From assembly GCF_030651495.1 (NCBI RefSeq), contig NZ_JAUSFI010000066.1:1-64000 (forward strand): a DNA stretch of 64,000 nucleotides, read 5' to 3'. The position numbers and the translations under genes are program-made. Each line of letters starts with the position of its first letter. Position 1 is the first letter of the stretch. The notes below the pieces were generated by a model. The model was not told the DNA's origin. It saw nothing but the letters and a program-made list of their open reading frames with translations, and did not search any database. This DNA comes from Undibacterium sp. (lineage in GTDB: Bacteria > Pseudomonadota > Gammaproteobacteria > Burkholderiales > Burkholderiaceae_D). Positions 45,572 to 54,399 of the stretch are shown here, piece after piece.

Positions 45572-46099
45572 ATGAAAATTCTCGCACTCTCTGGCAGCCT
45601 GCGCGCCGCTTCTGTCAATACGGCATTGCTCCGCGCGGCGGCGCGTCTTGCCGCGCCGGATAGCACGATACGGCTGTTTCAGGGTATCGGCGCATTGCCC
45701 TTGTTTAATCCGGATCTTGAGGCGAGCGATCCGGCGCCGGTGGCGGCACTTCGGGCGCAAATTATGGCGGCCGATGCCTTGCTGATCGCCAGCCCGGAGT
45801 ATGCCCACGGCATCACCGGGGTGCTGAAAAATGCGCTGGATTGGATGGTGGCTTGTGAGGCGTTTGTGAATAAGCCGGTGGCGATTCTCAACGCATCGCC
45901 GCGGGCGACGCATGCCGATGCTTCACTGCGCGAGATTCTGACGATGATGTCGGCGCAGATCATTGAGCCGGCTTCGGTGACGCTGGCGCTGGTCGGTGCC
46001 GGCCTGGATGAAGACGGGATCGTTGCGCATCCAGAAATTTCTAGCGCTTTGCATGCCGCACTAGAGGCGATGAGAGCACATCTGCACGCGCCAAGATAG
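45572..46099 (+). CDS. NADPH-dependent FMN reductase family protein
   Basis: About 175 residues from the ATG at 45572; the frame is open 34 codons further upstream without a better start. Flavodoxin-like fold: LALSGSLRAASVNTALLRAA is the FMN phosphate loop, and ASPEYAHGITGVLKNALDWM is the classic second flavin-binding motif of the ChrR/YieF/SsuE group. These enzymes reduce FMN, quinones or chromate with NAD(P)H. The substrate is unknown. It is convergent with the TlpA-like gene, 12 bp apart. Confidence 0.9.
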   Translation: MKILALSGSLRAASVNTALLRAAARLAAPDSTIRLFQGIGALPLFNPDLEASDPAPVAALRAQIMAADALLIASPEYAHGITGVLKNALDWMVACEAFVNKPVAILNASPRATHADASLREILTMMSAQIIEPASVTLALVGAGLDEDGIVAHPEISSALHAALEAMRAHLHAPR

Positions 46100-46111
46100 A
46101 ATAGACGCGCC

Positions 46112-46633
46112 TTACACTGCCAGCGCCTGCTCTAACAAGGCATGCAATTCCTTGAAGGAAGGCTGACCGACATAGCGTTTGATAATTTTGCCTTGTTTAT
46201 CGATGACATAGGTCGTTGGCGTGAGTTTAACGTCGCCAAACGACTGCGCCAATTGTCCCTGTACATCGAGCGCGACATGAAACGGTAACTGGCGGGTTTC
46301 GGCGTAGTTCAACACATAATTCGGCGGGTCGTAGCTCATCGCTACGGCGACAAATTCCAGGCCTTTCGGATGAAATTTATTATAGGTTTCTATCATCTGC
46401 GGCATCTCGGCCACGCAGGTGGAGCATGAAGTTGCCCAGAAATTGACCATCACGACCTTGCCACGCAGGCTTTGGCTGCTGATTTTTTCGCCCTTCAGAT
46501 TGACGTAAGTGACATCGGGCGCGGCTTGTTTGCCCGCAAGAGATTGATAAAACAAGACGGCCAGCACAATCAGAAAACTGCCCGCCAGAAGCGAAAACAG
46601 TAAAAACTTGCGCGGTGCGGTGGGTGCGAGCAT
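46112..46633 (-). CDS. TlpA/ResA-like membrane-anchored thioredoxin
   Basis: 173 residues. An N-terminal uncleaved-type helix (about 9-32) anchors a periplasmic thioredoxin fold with the active site CSTC (NFWATSCSTCVAEMPQM) and the cis-Pro region LTPTTYVID. Such proteins reduce disulfides in apocytochromes or other periplasmic targets. A link to the c-type cytochromes of the nir locus is possible but unproven; no ccm genes are near. Confidence 0.9.
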   Translation of the reverse strand: MLAPTAPRKFLLFSLLAGSFLIVLAVLFYQSLAGKQAAPDVTYVNLKGEKISSQSLRGKVVMVNFWATSCSTCVAEMPQMIETYNKFHPKGLEFVAVAMSYDPPNYVLNYAETRQLPFHVALDVQGQLAQSFGDVKLTPTTYVIDKQGKIIKRYVGQPSFKELHALLEQALAV

Positions 46634-46757
46634 GGGAGATCCGATACAGATGAAAAATAACTTGATCTCGCATTATACGGTGCCTGCTGGGTTATAGTCA
46701 GGACGGGTTCTATGACAAACCCGTTATTTAATCCCTAGCTTAATCGACGGCAAACTG

Positions 46758-47954
46758 ATGAATTATAAAATGAGCGATGGCATAAAAAAAATCCCGCAGG
46801 GAATCTGGATGCTGGGCTTTGTCAGCATGCTCATGGATATCTCGTCCGAGATGGTCCATAGCCTGTTACCGCTGTTCATGGTGGGCACGCTGGGTGCCAG
46901 CGCCTTTACCGTGGGACTGATCGAGGGATTGGCAGAATCGCTGGCACTGATCGTCAAGGTGTTTTCCGGCACGCTCAGCGATTATCCTGGCAGGCGTAAA
47001 GGGCTGGCGCTGTTTGGTTATGGGCTGAGCGCGCTGACCAAACCACTCTTTGCCATCGCGGCCAGCGCCGACATGGTGCTCACGGCTAGACTACTCGACC
47101 GCATCGGCAAGGGCATACGTGGCGCGCCGCGCGACGCCCTGGTGGCCGATATTGCCCCGGCCGAATTACGCGGTGCCGCGTTTGGCCTGCGCCAGTCACT
47201 CGATACCGTCGGCGCGTTTACCGGCCCCTTGCTGGCGGTGGGCCTGATGCTGCTCTGGGCCAACGATTTCCGCAGTATTTTTTGGTTATCGGTCATCCCC
47301 GGCCTGCTGGCCCTGGCTTTATTGCTATTTGGCGTACACGAACCGGCCAACGCGCATGCCGGCAAGGCGCGCAACCCGATTAGCAGGGCGAATTTGCAGA
47401 GACTGAATCGCCGTTACTGGTGGGTGGTGGCGATAGGCGGCATCTTCACCTTGGCGCGCTTTAGCGAGGCTTTTTTAGTCTTGCAGGCACAGCAAGTTGG
47501 CATTCCGCTGGCACTGGTGCCGCTGGTAATGGTGGCGATGAATCTGGTCTACGCGGCGGCGGCCTATCCGTTTGGCAAACTGTCGGATCGCATCAGCCAC
47601 AGCAGTTTGCTGATGCTGGGTTTGCTGTGTCTAATCGCCGCCGACCTGATTCTCGCCAATAGCAGCGGCTGGGCCGGCGTGCTGGCTGGCGTGAGCTTAT
47701 GGGGGCTGCACATGGGCATGACACAGGGTTTGCTGGCCAGCATGGTCGCGGCCAGCGCGCCCTTTGATTTACGCGGCACCGCGTATGGCCTGTTCAACCT
47801 GATCAGCGGCATCGCCATGCTGATCGCCAGCGTGGTGGCTGGCCTGTTATGGGATCACTACGGCGCGGCTTTCACGTTTTATGCCGGTGCCGGGTTTTGC
47901 GTCGTGACCATGCTGGCTTTGCTCACTTTTACGGCCAAGCCGGCATTACCATAA
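46758..47954 (+). CDS. MFS transporter
   Basis: 398 residues with about twelve hydrophobic helices. The loop 2-3 motif is present as GTLSDYPGRRKGLALFGY, and RIGKGIRGAPRDALVADIAP is a conserved segment of a DHA-like bacterial subgroup. It is an inner-membrane major facilitator of unknown substrate. No good ribosome binding site is seen; an ATG four codons in is an alternative start. Its stop overlaps the 3' end of the convergent outer-membrane gene by 9 bases. Confidence 0.88.
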   Translation: MNYKMSDGIKKIPQGIWMLGFVSMLMDISSEMVHSLLPLFMVGTLGASAFTVGLIEGLAESLALIVKVFSGTLSDYPGRRKGLALFGYGLSALTKPLFAIAASADMVLTARLLDRIGKGIRGAPRDALVADIAPAELRGAAFGLRQSLDTVGAFTGPLLAVGLMLLWANDFRSIFWLSVIPGLLALALLLFGVHEPANAHAGKARNPISRANLQRLNRRYWWVVAIGGIFTLARFSEAFLVLQAQQVGIPLALVPLVMVAMNLVYAAAAYPFGKLSDRISHSSLLMLGLLCLIAADLILANSSGWAGVLAGVSLWGLHMGMTQGLLASMVAASAPFDLRGTAYGLFNLISGIAMLIASVVAGLLWDHYGAAFTFYAGAGFCVVTMLALLTFTAKPALP

Positions 47955-48722
47955 GCGCGCCAGCGGCAGCACCAGCCCGGCGAACAGGGCGCAATCCGGT
48001 GATGCCGTCGTCAAGCCCTTGGCGACACCAAAATCCATCGTCAGGCGCTTGCTGGGGCTGTAACTCAAGGCTAACAGCGCCTGCCCTTGCGCCTTGGTGC
48101 CGCTGCGGCGTGACCCGGCCCATTCGGCAGTGGCGCCCCAGTGCTCATTGATGGGTAGTGAGAACGAGGATGACAAGCCACTCTGCATGTGCGAACTATC
48201 CTGTTCGGCCACGCCTAGCCGGGTCAGATTCAGGTTCAGGTCCATATGCAGCGCGCCGATGTCTTTGCTGAAAATGCCATTCATTTCATAATCGGCACGG
48301 CCGGAGCCTATCGCCTTGGCGGCAGTCGGCAATTTGCTCGACAATTCCAAGCCGAAGGCTGTGTCTTCACTGACGATGAAAGCGCGCTTGAGTACCAAGC
48401 TGGTATCGCCAAAACCGCGATCAAGCTGGCCGGCACCGTCGTTTGCCAGCACCAGCAATTCGCCGCCGACCAGCAGGCCCCACTCTTGGGAAAACGCCAG
48501 CTTCAGTTGATACGGCATGCTATGCCGGCGCGCCTGATCGCTGTGCGTGCTCAAGCCGCCCAATTCGAGTTCCAGTTGCCCTGCCAGCGGCAATTGCGCC
48601 GGGCTCGACACCGATGGCCGGTAAGGCGTAATCGCGCCATCGCTGTCATCCGGCCCGGCATGGGCCGACGCTGTCAGCATCAGGCTCATCGCGATAGCAG
48701 AAATAGAGAATACAGAGCGCAT
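47946..48722 (-). CDS. Putative outer-membrane beta-barrel protein
   Basis: 258 residues with a signal peptide (about 1-22, ending ASAHA). Alternating amphipathic strands follow (QLELELGGLST, MPYQLKLAFSQEWGLLVGGELL), and the C-terminus ends in a terminal aromatic (LARLW), as expected for a barrel. It resembles the PF13557 'MetA-pathway phenol degradation' barrel group, whose role is unclear. It is the downstream neighbour of the Lrp gene on the same strand. It overlaps the MFS gene tail to tail. Confidence 0.72.
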   Translation of the reverse strand: MRSVFSISAIAMSLMLTASAHAGPDDSDGAITPYRPSVSSPAQLPLAGQLELELGGLSTHSDQARRHSMPYQLKLAFSQEWGLLVGGELLVLANDGAGQLDRGFGDTSLVLKRAFIVSEDTAFGLELSSKLPTAAKAIGSGRADYEMNGIFSKDIGALHMDLNLNLTRLGVAEQDSSHMQSGLSSSFSLPINEHWGATAEWAGSRRSGTKAQGQALLALSYSPSKRLTMDFGVAKGLTTASPDCALFAGLVLPLARLW

Positions 48723-48757
48723 GATTTTCCTTGAATTTTCGTTGAATTTTCGTTGAA

Positions 48758-49213
48758 TTATGAGGCGCTGACGGTCGGTACCGAGATCGGCTTACCGGCC
48801 ACGTGCGTCGTCAGTACGATCGCGGTCGAGGTCGAGCCAAAGACATTGAGTTCATCGATGACGCGCTGGAGATGCTCGACATCGGTGGCCAGCACGCGCA
48901 TCACCGCGCCGTCTTCGCCGGTAACGGTATAGCAATCGATAATTTCGGGGCAGCGGGCGACATACTCAGCGTAAGGCCGGCCCTGCTGGGTGGACAGGCG
49001 TATCATCGCCGTAATCTGGTAGCCGAGCGCTTTGGGGCTGATATCGGCGCGGTAGCCGCGGATAACGCCGGCTGCTTCCAGCCGTTTAATCCGCTCCGAG
49101 ACGGCGGGCTGGCTCAGGTGCACCTGCCGGCCGATTTCGGCATGGGACATACGGGCATCCTGTTGCAATAATTGCAGGATTTTCTGGTCGAAATTATCCA
49201 CTTTTTGATTCAT
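48758..49213 (-). CDS. Lrp/AsnC family transcriptional regulator
   Basis: 151 residues. The N-terminal helix-turn-helix is RMSHAEIGRQVHLSQPAVSERIKRLEAAGVI. The C-terminal RAM/ferredoxin-like effector domain contains VTGEDGAVMRVLATDVEHLQRVID. The ATG at 49213 is preferred (AAGGG about 10 bases upstream); a TTG at 49219 is possible. It is divergent from lysA across 121 bp, so control of lysA in response to an amino acid is the natural guess. Confidence 0.92.
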   Translation of the reverse strand: MNQKVDNFDQKILQLLQQDARMSHAEIGRQVHLSQPAVSERIKRLEAAGVIRGYRADISPKALGYQITAMIRLSTQQGRPYAEYVARCPEIIDCYTVTGEDGAVMRVLATDVEHLQRVIDELNVFGSTSTAIVLTTHVAGKPISVPTVSAS

Positions 49214-49334
49214 AAGCAAGCACCCTTAATTTCAATTCAAATCATGGAAAAAGCATTTAATTGCTTATGAGTTCCCATTCATTTCCTGTCTTTACCTTGT
49301 TATATTATAGGTCAACTTAAACGAGATTCCTATC

Positions 49335-50576
49335 ATGCCAAATGCTATCACGCCGACCCAGATCGCCCACATTGCCGCGCAATTTAACACGCCTTGCTGG
49401 GTGTATGACGCGCAAGTCATCCGCCAGCAAATAGCCCGTTTGCGCCAGTTTGACGTGATCCGTTTTGCGCAAAAGGCATCGAGCAATATTCATTTGCTCA
49501 AACTCATGCGCGAACAGGGCGTGATGGTGGATTCGGTCTCGCTCGGCGAGGTCGAGCGTGCGCTGGCCGCGGGCTATGTCCCCGATGCCAATGCCAAGCA
49601 CGCGCCCATCGTGTTTACCGCCGATTTGCTGGATAAAAACGCCTTGCAGCGCGTTATTGAACTCAATATTCCGGTCAATTGTGGCTCGCCACAAATGCTG
49701 GAACAACTCGGCCAGGCCCATCCCGGCCACCCGGTCTGGCTGCGCATTAATCCCGGTTTTGGCCATGGCCACAGCCGCAAGACCAATACCGGCGGCGAGC
49801 AAAGCAAGCACGGTATCTGGTTTGAGCATTTACAGCACTCCTTGGCCATCATCGAACAGTATGGCTTGACACTCATCGGCTTACACATGCATATCGGTTC
49901 AGGCGTCGATTACGACCATTTGCAAAGCGTCTGCGACGCCATGATTACGCAAGTCAAAAACTGCGGCCGCGACCTTCAGGCGATCTCGATCGGCGGCGGC
50001 CTGTCGATCCCGTATTACGGCGACGAAGCCGTGGTCGATACCGACCACTATTTTCAAATCTGGGACAAGGCGCGCAAACAGATCGAAGCCCACCTTGGTC
50101 ATGCCATCAGTATGGAAATCGAGCCGGGACGTTTTCTGGTGGCGCAATCGGGTTTGCTGATCTCGGAATTGCGCGCGCAAAAACAAGTCGGCAATAATTT
50201 CTTTGCGCTGGTCGATGCCGGCTTCAATGACCTGGCCCGCCCGGCCATGTATGGCAGCTATCACCGCATCAGCACCCATGCGCCGGATGGCACGCCGCGC
50301 AGCGGTGCCACGCGCCCTACCGTGGTCGCCGGCCCCTTATGCGAATCGGGCGATGTGTTTACCCAGGAAGAGGGTGGCGTCGTCACCACGCAAGATTTAC
50401 CGGCCTGCGAGATCGGCGATTTGTTTGTATTTCACGATACCGGCGCTTACGGTGCCAGCATGTCGTCGAATTACAACTCGCGCCCATTGATACCGGAAAT
50501 CCTGGTTGACGGTGAGCAAATCAGGCAAATTCGCCGACGCCAGACGGTGCAGGAACTGATCGCGCTGGAACTGTAA
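49335..50576 (+). CDS. lysA: Diaminopimelate decarboxylase, E. coli LysA type
   Basis: 413 residues, a fold-type III PLP enzyme turning meso-diaminopimelate into L-lysine. The PLP lysine is Lys47 in FAQKASSNIHLLKLMREQG, close to the E. coli LysA motif rather than the common YAVKAN. HMHIGSGVD, SIGGGLSIPY and the active-site Cys region GPLCESGD follow. The E. coli-like version is usually controlled by LysR; here a divergent Lrp-type gene takes that place. A strong hairpin follows the stop. Confidence 0.93.
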   Translation: MPNAITPTQIAHIAAQFNTPCWVYDAQVIRQQIARLRQFDVIRFAQKASSNIHLLKLMREQGVMVDSVSLGEVERALAAGYVPDANAKHAPIVFTADLLDKNALQRVIELNIPVNCGSPQMLEQLGQAHPGHPVWLRINPGFGHGHSRKTNTGGEQSKHGIWFEHLQHSLAIIEQYGLTLIGLHMHIGSGVDYDHLQSVCDAMITQVKNCGRDLQAISIGGGLSIPYYGDEAVVDTDHYFQIWDKARKQIEAHLGHAISMEIEPGRFLVAQSGLLISELRAQKQVGNNFFALVDAGFNDLARPAMYGSYHRISTHAPDGTPRSGATRPTVVAGPLCESGDVFTQEEGGVVTTQDLPACEIGDLFVFHDTGAYGASMSSNYNSRPLIPEILVDGEQIRQIRRRQTVQELIALEL

Positions 50577-50602
50577 ATCTAGCGTCAAATTCCGCTTCAA
50601 CG

Positions 50603-50638
50603 CCCAGAGAAAACGCGCCAGCCGCCGTTTTCTCTGGG
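50603..50638 (+). terminator. Strong hairpin after lysA
   Basis: CCCAGAGAAAACG and its exact complement CGTTTTCTCTGGG flank a 10-base loop, 26 bases past the lysA stop. No T-run follows, so termination is likely only in a broad sense; RNA stabilisation is the alternative. Confidence 0.6.
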
Positions 50639-50848
50639 AACCTGATTCAGCACCATTCCCCTTTTCAAGGGATTGACGCGGCACCAGAGATCCCCTAAAA
50701 TCTGCCGCACAGGTGTGAAGGGACGCCTGCCCGCACAAGAGGCTCTCACCCTAGTCTTCTCATTTATCATCATGCAGATTTGATGTGATAAGAACTTAAT
50801 TCGTTTGGCATCAGCGGGATTGCCACCATAACGAACAGGAGCCTTATC

Positions 50849-51367
50849 ATGCTATCCCCCGTCACCGAACTCAAGACCCGCGCCCGTTTATTGTTAAACG
50901 CCATGCACGCCAACACGCCTGCAAGCATCGCGCGCAGCACCCGCATCAGCAAACAACAAGCCTGGCCTATCCCGCAACTATGGACCTTACGCCACGCGTT
51001 AAACATCGTCGCCAGCGAAGCCGGATTTAGCCATTGGGAGCAGGCGCGTCATGTCTTGAGTGGCGCAGCACAGGCCAGCGAAGACATGGGCACGTTCTGG
51101 TACGACAAGCGGGCGCATGGCTTTACCAATCACTGGTTTGCCCATTACCATGAAGCCAAAGCGCAATTGCAACTGCATCCGGACAGTTATCTGCTGCCGT
51201 ACAAAAATCAGTTTTTTGTCGCCGAACTGGCGTGCATTACGCCACTAGGTTTAGCGGAGAATGTATCCCTTTGGCTAGCCCTATCGCATGATCTGGTGGC
51301 AGGTTACGGCAGTGCAGCCTGGACAGGTCTATGCGCACTGCGACTCAAAGCAACTCGCCTTGAATAG
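50849..51367 (+). CDS. Conserved hypothetical protein
   Basis: 172 residues with an excellent ribosome binding site (AGGAGC). The N-terminal LKTRARLLLNAMHA and HALNIVASEAGFSHWEQARHVL resemble the short helical 'glyoxalase-like superfamily' leader domain found in small Burkholderiales proteins. The rest (DMGTFWYDKRAHGFTNHWFAHYHEAKAQLQ) is rich in Trp, His and Tyr and unrecognised. No signal peptide or membrane segment. Function is unknown. Confidence 0.72.
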   Translation: MLSPVTELKTRARLLLNAMHANTPASIARSTRISKQQAWPIPQLWTLRHALNIVASEAGFSHWEQARHVLSGAAQASEDMGTFWYDKRAHGFTNHWFAHYHEAKAQLQLHPDSYLLPYKNQFFVAELACITPLGLAENVSLWLALSHDLVAGYGSAAWTGLCALRLKATRLE

Positions 51368-51452
51368 CCAAAAACACCCGCCGGCATTGAAGTCAAACTC
51401 GAACTTAAAGAAGAGTAATTGACGCAGTGTGTGATGAACACGTTGAGCGAAA

Positions 51453-51523
51453 ATGGACACGCATATTCCATGTGCCTTTCGAGCCCATAATGGCCTGGGA
51501 GGCGCATGGATACTGCGCGTCCG
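51453..51523 (+). repeat. Dispersed palindromic repeat, copy 7 (short)
   Basis: The left arm is GGACACGCATATTCCATG and the right arm GCATGGATACTGCGCGTCC, with outer GGAC/GTCC still pairing. The apex is AGCCC-ATAAT-GGCCTG. It is the most diverged copy, between the hypothetical gene and the convergent PhyH-like gene. Confidence 0.75.
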
Positions 51524-51541
51524 CTTTTAGAAGTCCTCTTG

Positions 51542-52294
51542 TTAAATGACGATCTCAACCACACTGGCGGAGCGTGAATTGGGCAAGGGCAGATTATCTG
51601 CAGCGCGATAGGTAAACACCATCGAAAACTTGGTCTGCGCGGTCTGGTTACGGCCGGCGGCGTGAAACAGATTGCTATGAAACAGCAAGACATCCCCTTG
51701 CTGTAACGGGACAGCGAGTGCCTGCGCCAGCAAGCCCTGATTCTGCGGCAAATCGGCGCGTAAAAACTGCGCCGCGTCGAGTTGCTCGGACGCAATCGAC
51801 CACAGGTGAGAGCCGGGCAATACCAGCAGGCAGCCATTTTCCGGCGTCTCGTTGCGCAAGGCCAGCCATGCCGATACCAGCTCAGCGCGTTGAAATTGCC
51901 AGTAACGGCTATCGCGGTGCCAGCCAGTAATGCTGGAAAAGCGCGGCTGCTTGGTCATGATGCAATTGTGGTGCACCTGCGATAGCCGTACGCCCTCGCC
52001 CAGCAATTGATGCAACGCTTGTGATAAGCGCTCGCCCTTGGCCCAATCCGCTAACAAAGGACTGCGCGCCACCGCCTGCAATAAGCGCCTTGCGGTGCGC
52101 CCGCCCTCCGCTTCGCGCGAAGCGGGTGCGCCGGGGTAACTGGTATCGGCTTCGTACTCTATGGGTGCGGCATCTGCCAGCAATGCTTGCCGGGCAAAGG
52201 CGATCACGGCGTCGCAATAGGCGGCGTCTGCCAGCGCAGGCAAAACCAGATAACCATTGAGCTTAAATTGATGCAATTGTGTAGAAGTAAGCAT
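51542..52294 (-). CDS. Phytanoyl-CoA dioxygenase (PhyH) family protein
   Basis: 250 residues from the ATG at 52294; the frame is open upstream but that part overlaps the divergent pfk start. Fe(II)/2-oxoglutarate oxygenase fold: TGWHRDSRYW supplies the HxD iron ligands, and DVLLFHSNLFHAAGRN the distal His with the Arg for 2-oxoglutarate. PhyH members hydroxylate varied small molecules; the substrate here is unknown. It is divergent from the PPi-type phosphofructokinase, about 160 bp apart. Confidence 0.87.
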   Translation of the reverse strand: MLTSTQLHQFKLNGYLVLPALADAAYCDAVIAFARQALLADAAPIEYEADTSYPGAPASREAEGGRTARRLLQAVARSPLLADWAKGERLSQALHQLLGEGVRLSQVHHNCIMTKQPRFSSITGWHRDSRYWQFQRAELVSAWLALRNETPENGCLLVLPGSHLWSIASEQLDAAQFLRADLPQNQGLLAQALAVPLQQGDVLLFHSNLFHAAGRNQTAQTKFSMVFTYRAADNLPLPNSRSASVVEIVI

Positions 52295-52457
52295 GGAAAA
52301 ACTTTGAAAATGTTTATTCTGTATTGTGCCACGACGTGCGCGGCATAACAGATACAGTTGCAGGAAATTAACGGCAGCAATACCGGCAAGAAAAGCCCTT
52401 GCCCCATAGCGCCTGAGGTGGCAAGATACACCGACATCCACACCAACGGAGAACGGC

Positions 52458-53678
52458 ATGGCATCTGGCAAGATACTGGTAGCGCAAGGCGGTGGTCCGA
52501 CTGCGGTCATCAATCAATCCCTGGTCGGTGTGGCGTTGGAAGCGCGGCGTTTCCAAGAGGTCAACAGGATTTACGGTGCCAGGCATGGTGTGCGCGGTAT
52601 CGTCGATGAAGACTTCGTCGATCTGACGCAAGAAACCAGCCACAATCTGGAGCTGGTAGCGAATACCCCGTCGTCAGCCTTAGGCTCGACCCGCGATAAA
52701 CCGGATGAAAAATATTGCCAGGAAATATTCAAGGTCTTGCGCGCGCATGAGATCGAGCATTTCTTTTATATCGGCGGCAATGACTCCTCTGACACGGTGC
52801 GCATCGTCAGCCTGGAGGCGCAAAAAGCCGGCTATCCGCTACGTTGCATCCACATTCCGAAAACCATCGATAACGATCTGGTCGGCAATGACCATACGCC
52901 GGGTTTCCCGTCGGCGGCGCGTTTTGTAGCGCAAGCCTTTGCCGGTGCGAATCTGGATAATGCGGCCCTGCCCGGCGTATATGTCGGGGTGGTGATGGGG
53001 CGCCATGCCGGTTTTTTGACCGCCGCGTCCGCGCTCGGCAAAAAATTCCCGGATGATGGCCCGCACTTGATTTACTTGCCAGAGCGCACTTTTGTTTTAG
53101 AGAAATTTCTGACTGATGTGAAAGATACCTATCAACGCTATGGCCGCTGTGTGATAGCGGTATCGGAAGGTATCCACGATGCCGCCGGTACGCCTATTCT
53201 CAGTCTGCTTGCCAAAGACCTGGAACAGGATGCGCATGGCAATGTGCAACTCTCCGGCACGGGTGCCTTAGCCGATTTATTGTGTGAAGAAATTAAATCT
53301 AAACTTGGCATCAAGCGCGTGCGTGGCGATACCTTTGGCTACTTGCAGCGCTCGTTCATCGGCTGCGTATCGGATGTCGATCAGCGCGAAGCGCGCGAAG
53401 TGGCCGAGAAAGCCGTGCAGTTTGCTATGTGGGGGTCGCAAAATGGCTCGGTCGCGATCCGTCGCACCGGCTTTTACTCGGTTGATTACGATTTACTGCC
53501 CTTAGAAGCGGTGGCGGGTAAAACCCGCACCATGGAAGATGAATTTATCAGCGCCAGCGGCACCGACATCACCGATGCTTTCCGCCTCTATCTGCGTCCC
53601 CTGCTCGGCTCCGGTATGCCGGATGCATTTCGCCTGCGCTTTAGCCCGGTAAAAAAAGTACTGAAAAACACGAATTGA
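52458..53678 (+). CDS. pfp: 6-phosphofructokinase, PPi-type signature
   Basis: 406 residues. It interconverts fructose 6-phosphate and fructose 1,6-bisphosphate. The donor-site motif is GGNDSSDT (residues 106-113), with the Asp at 109 that excludes ATP in pyrophosphate enzymes, and PKTIDNDL carries the matching Lys. The GGGPTAVIN start and GVVMGRHAGFLTAA also fit the PPi-PFK group seen in methylotrophs and other proteobacteria. If so, the enzyme is reversible and could serve glycolysis or gluconeogenesis. It is a second PFK in the same 64 kb. Specificity is predicted, not measured. Confidence 0.88.
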   Translation: MASGKILVAQGGGPTAVINQSLVGVALEARRFQEVNRIYGARHGVRGIVDEDFVDLTQETSHNLELVANTPSSALGSTRDKPDEKYCQEIFKVLRAHEIEHFFYIGGNDSSDTVRIVSLEAQKAGYPLRCIHIPKTIDNDLVGNDHTPGFPSAARFVAQAFAGANLDNAALPGVYVGVVMGRHAGFLTAASALGKKFPDDGPHLIYLPERTFVLEKFLTDVKDTYQRYGRCVIAVSEGIHDAAGTPILSLLAKDLEQDAHGNVQLSGTGALADLLCEEIKSKLGIKRVRGDTFGYLQRSFIGCVSDVDQREAREVAEKAVQFAMWGSQNGSVAIRRTGFYSVDYDLLPLEAVAGKTRTMEDEFISASGTDITDAFRLYLRPLLGSGMPDAFRLRFSPVKKVLKNTN

Positions 53679-53737
53679 GAGTTCAGCAGATAAGTCAAAT
53701 GTTATGTAAAATCCAGACTTAACATAAGGTCAATCCC

Positions 53738-54382
53738 ATGCCATCACGCCGTCACGTCCTGAAAAAATCCCTGTTGCTGACCGCCGCCGGCCTGTTCACT
53801 GGCTTACGCGCGCCCACTGTGCTGGCGCAAGACAGCCCAGTGGGCCACGGCAACCTGACACCACCGCCGGACTTGTTCGACTCACAGGCACTGGATCTGG
53901 ATTTTTGGATCAAACCGCGCAGCCTGGATTTAATTCGCCCCGCCAGCGGTGAACGGGTACAGCTTTTGTACTGGAAAGATGGTGACATCCTCGATTCTGC
54001 CTACCAGCAAGTCTGCCACTTACTACGCGATGTCAATGGCAAAAAATCGGCCCCCATTGATCCAAAATTACTCGAAACCTTGTGGGCGACACAAGCCTTT
54101 ATCGCGCGCTTCGGCATGACCAAGCCGTTAGAGATTTTGTCAGGATATCGCACGCCGGAGTCGAACCAGCGCTTGATAGAAGAAGGTATACCGGCAGCGC
54201 GTAAATCGCTGCATCTGGAAGGCCGTGCCGCCGACATCCGCATTGCCCATTTGCACGAAGAAGTGCTGGGCGAATTGATCAAAAGCTTCCGGCAAGGCGG
54301 CGTCGGCTTTTACTACCGGCCCAGCGCCAGGGGCGGCTGGATCCATACCGATACCGGCTTACAGCGGATGTGGAAAGGCTAA
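53738..54382 (+). CDS. YcbK-like M15 murein endopeptidase (DUF882)
   Basis: 214 residues. A twin-Arg-like start (SRRHVLKKSLLLTAAGLF) leads into a signal peptide ending near residue 30. The C-terminal peptidase_M15 domain shows LSGYRTPESNQ, then SLHLEGRAADIRI (zinc His and Asp) and GGWIHTDTG (second zinc His). The E. coli homologue MepK cuts peptidoglycan cross-links in the periplasm. It follows the PPi-PFK gene by 59 bp but is not obviously linked to it. Confidence 0.9.
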   Translation: MPSRRHVLKKSLLLTAAGLFTGLRAPTVLAQDSPVGHGNLTPPPDLFDSQALDLDFWIKPRSLDLIRPASGERVQLLYWKDGDILDSAYQQVCHLLRDVNGKKSAPIDPKLLETLWATQAFIARFGMTKPLEILSGYRTPESNQRLIEEGIPAARKSLHLEGRAADIRIAHLHEEVLGELIKSFRQGGVGFYYRPSARGGWIHTDTGLQRMWKG

Positions 54383-54399
54383 GGCAAAATCACGCAGCA

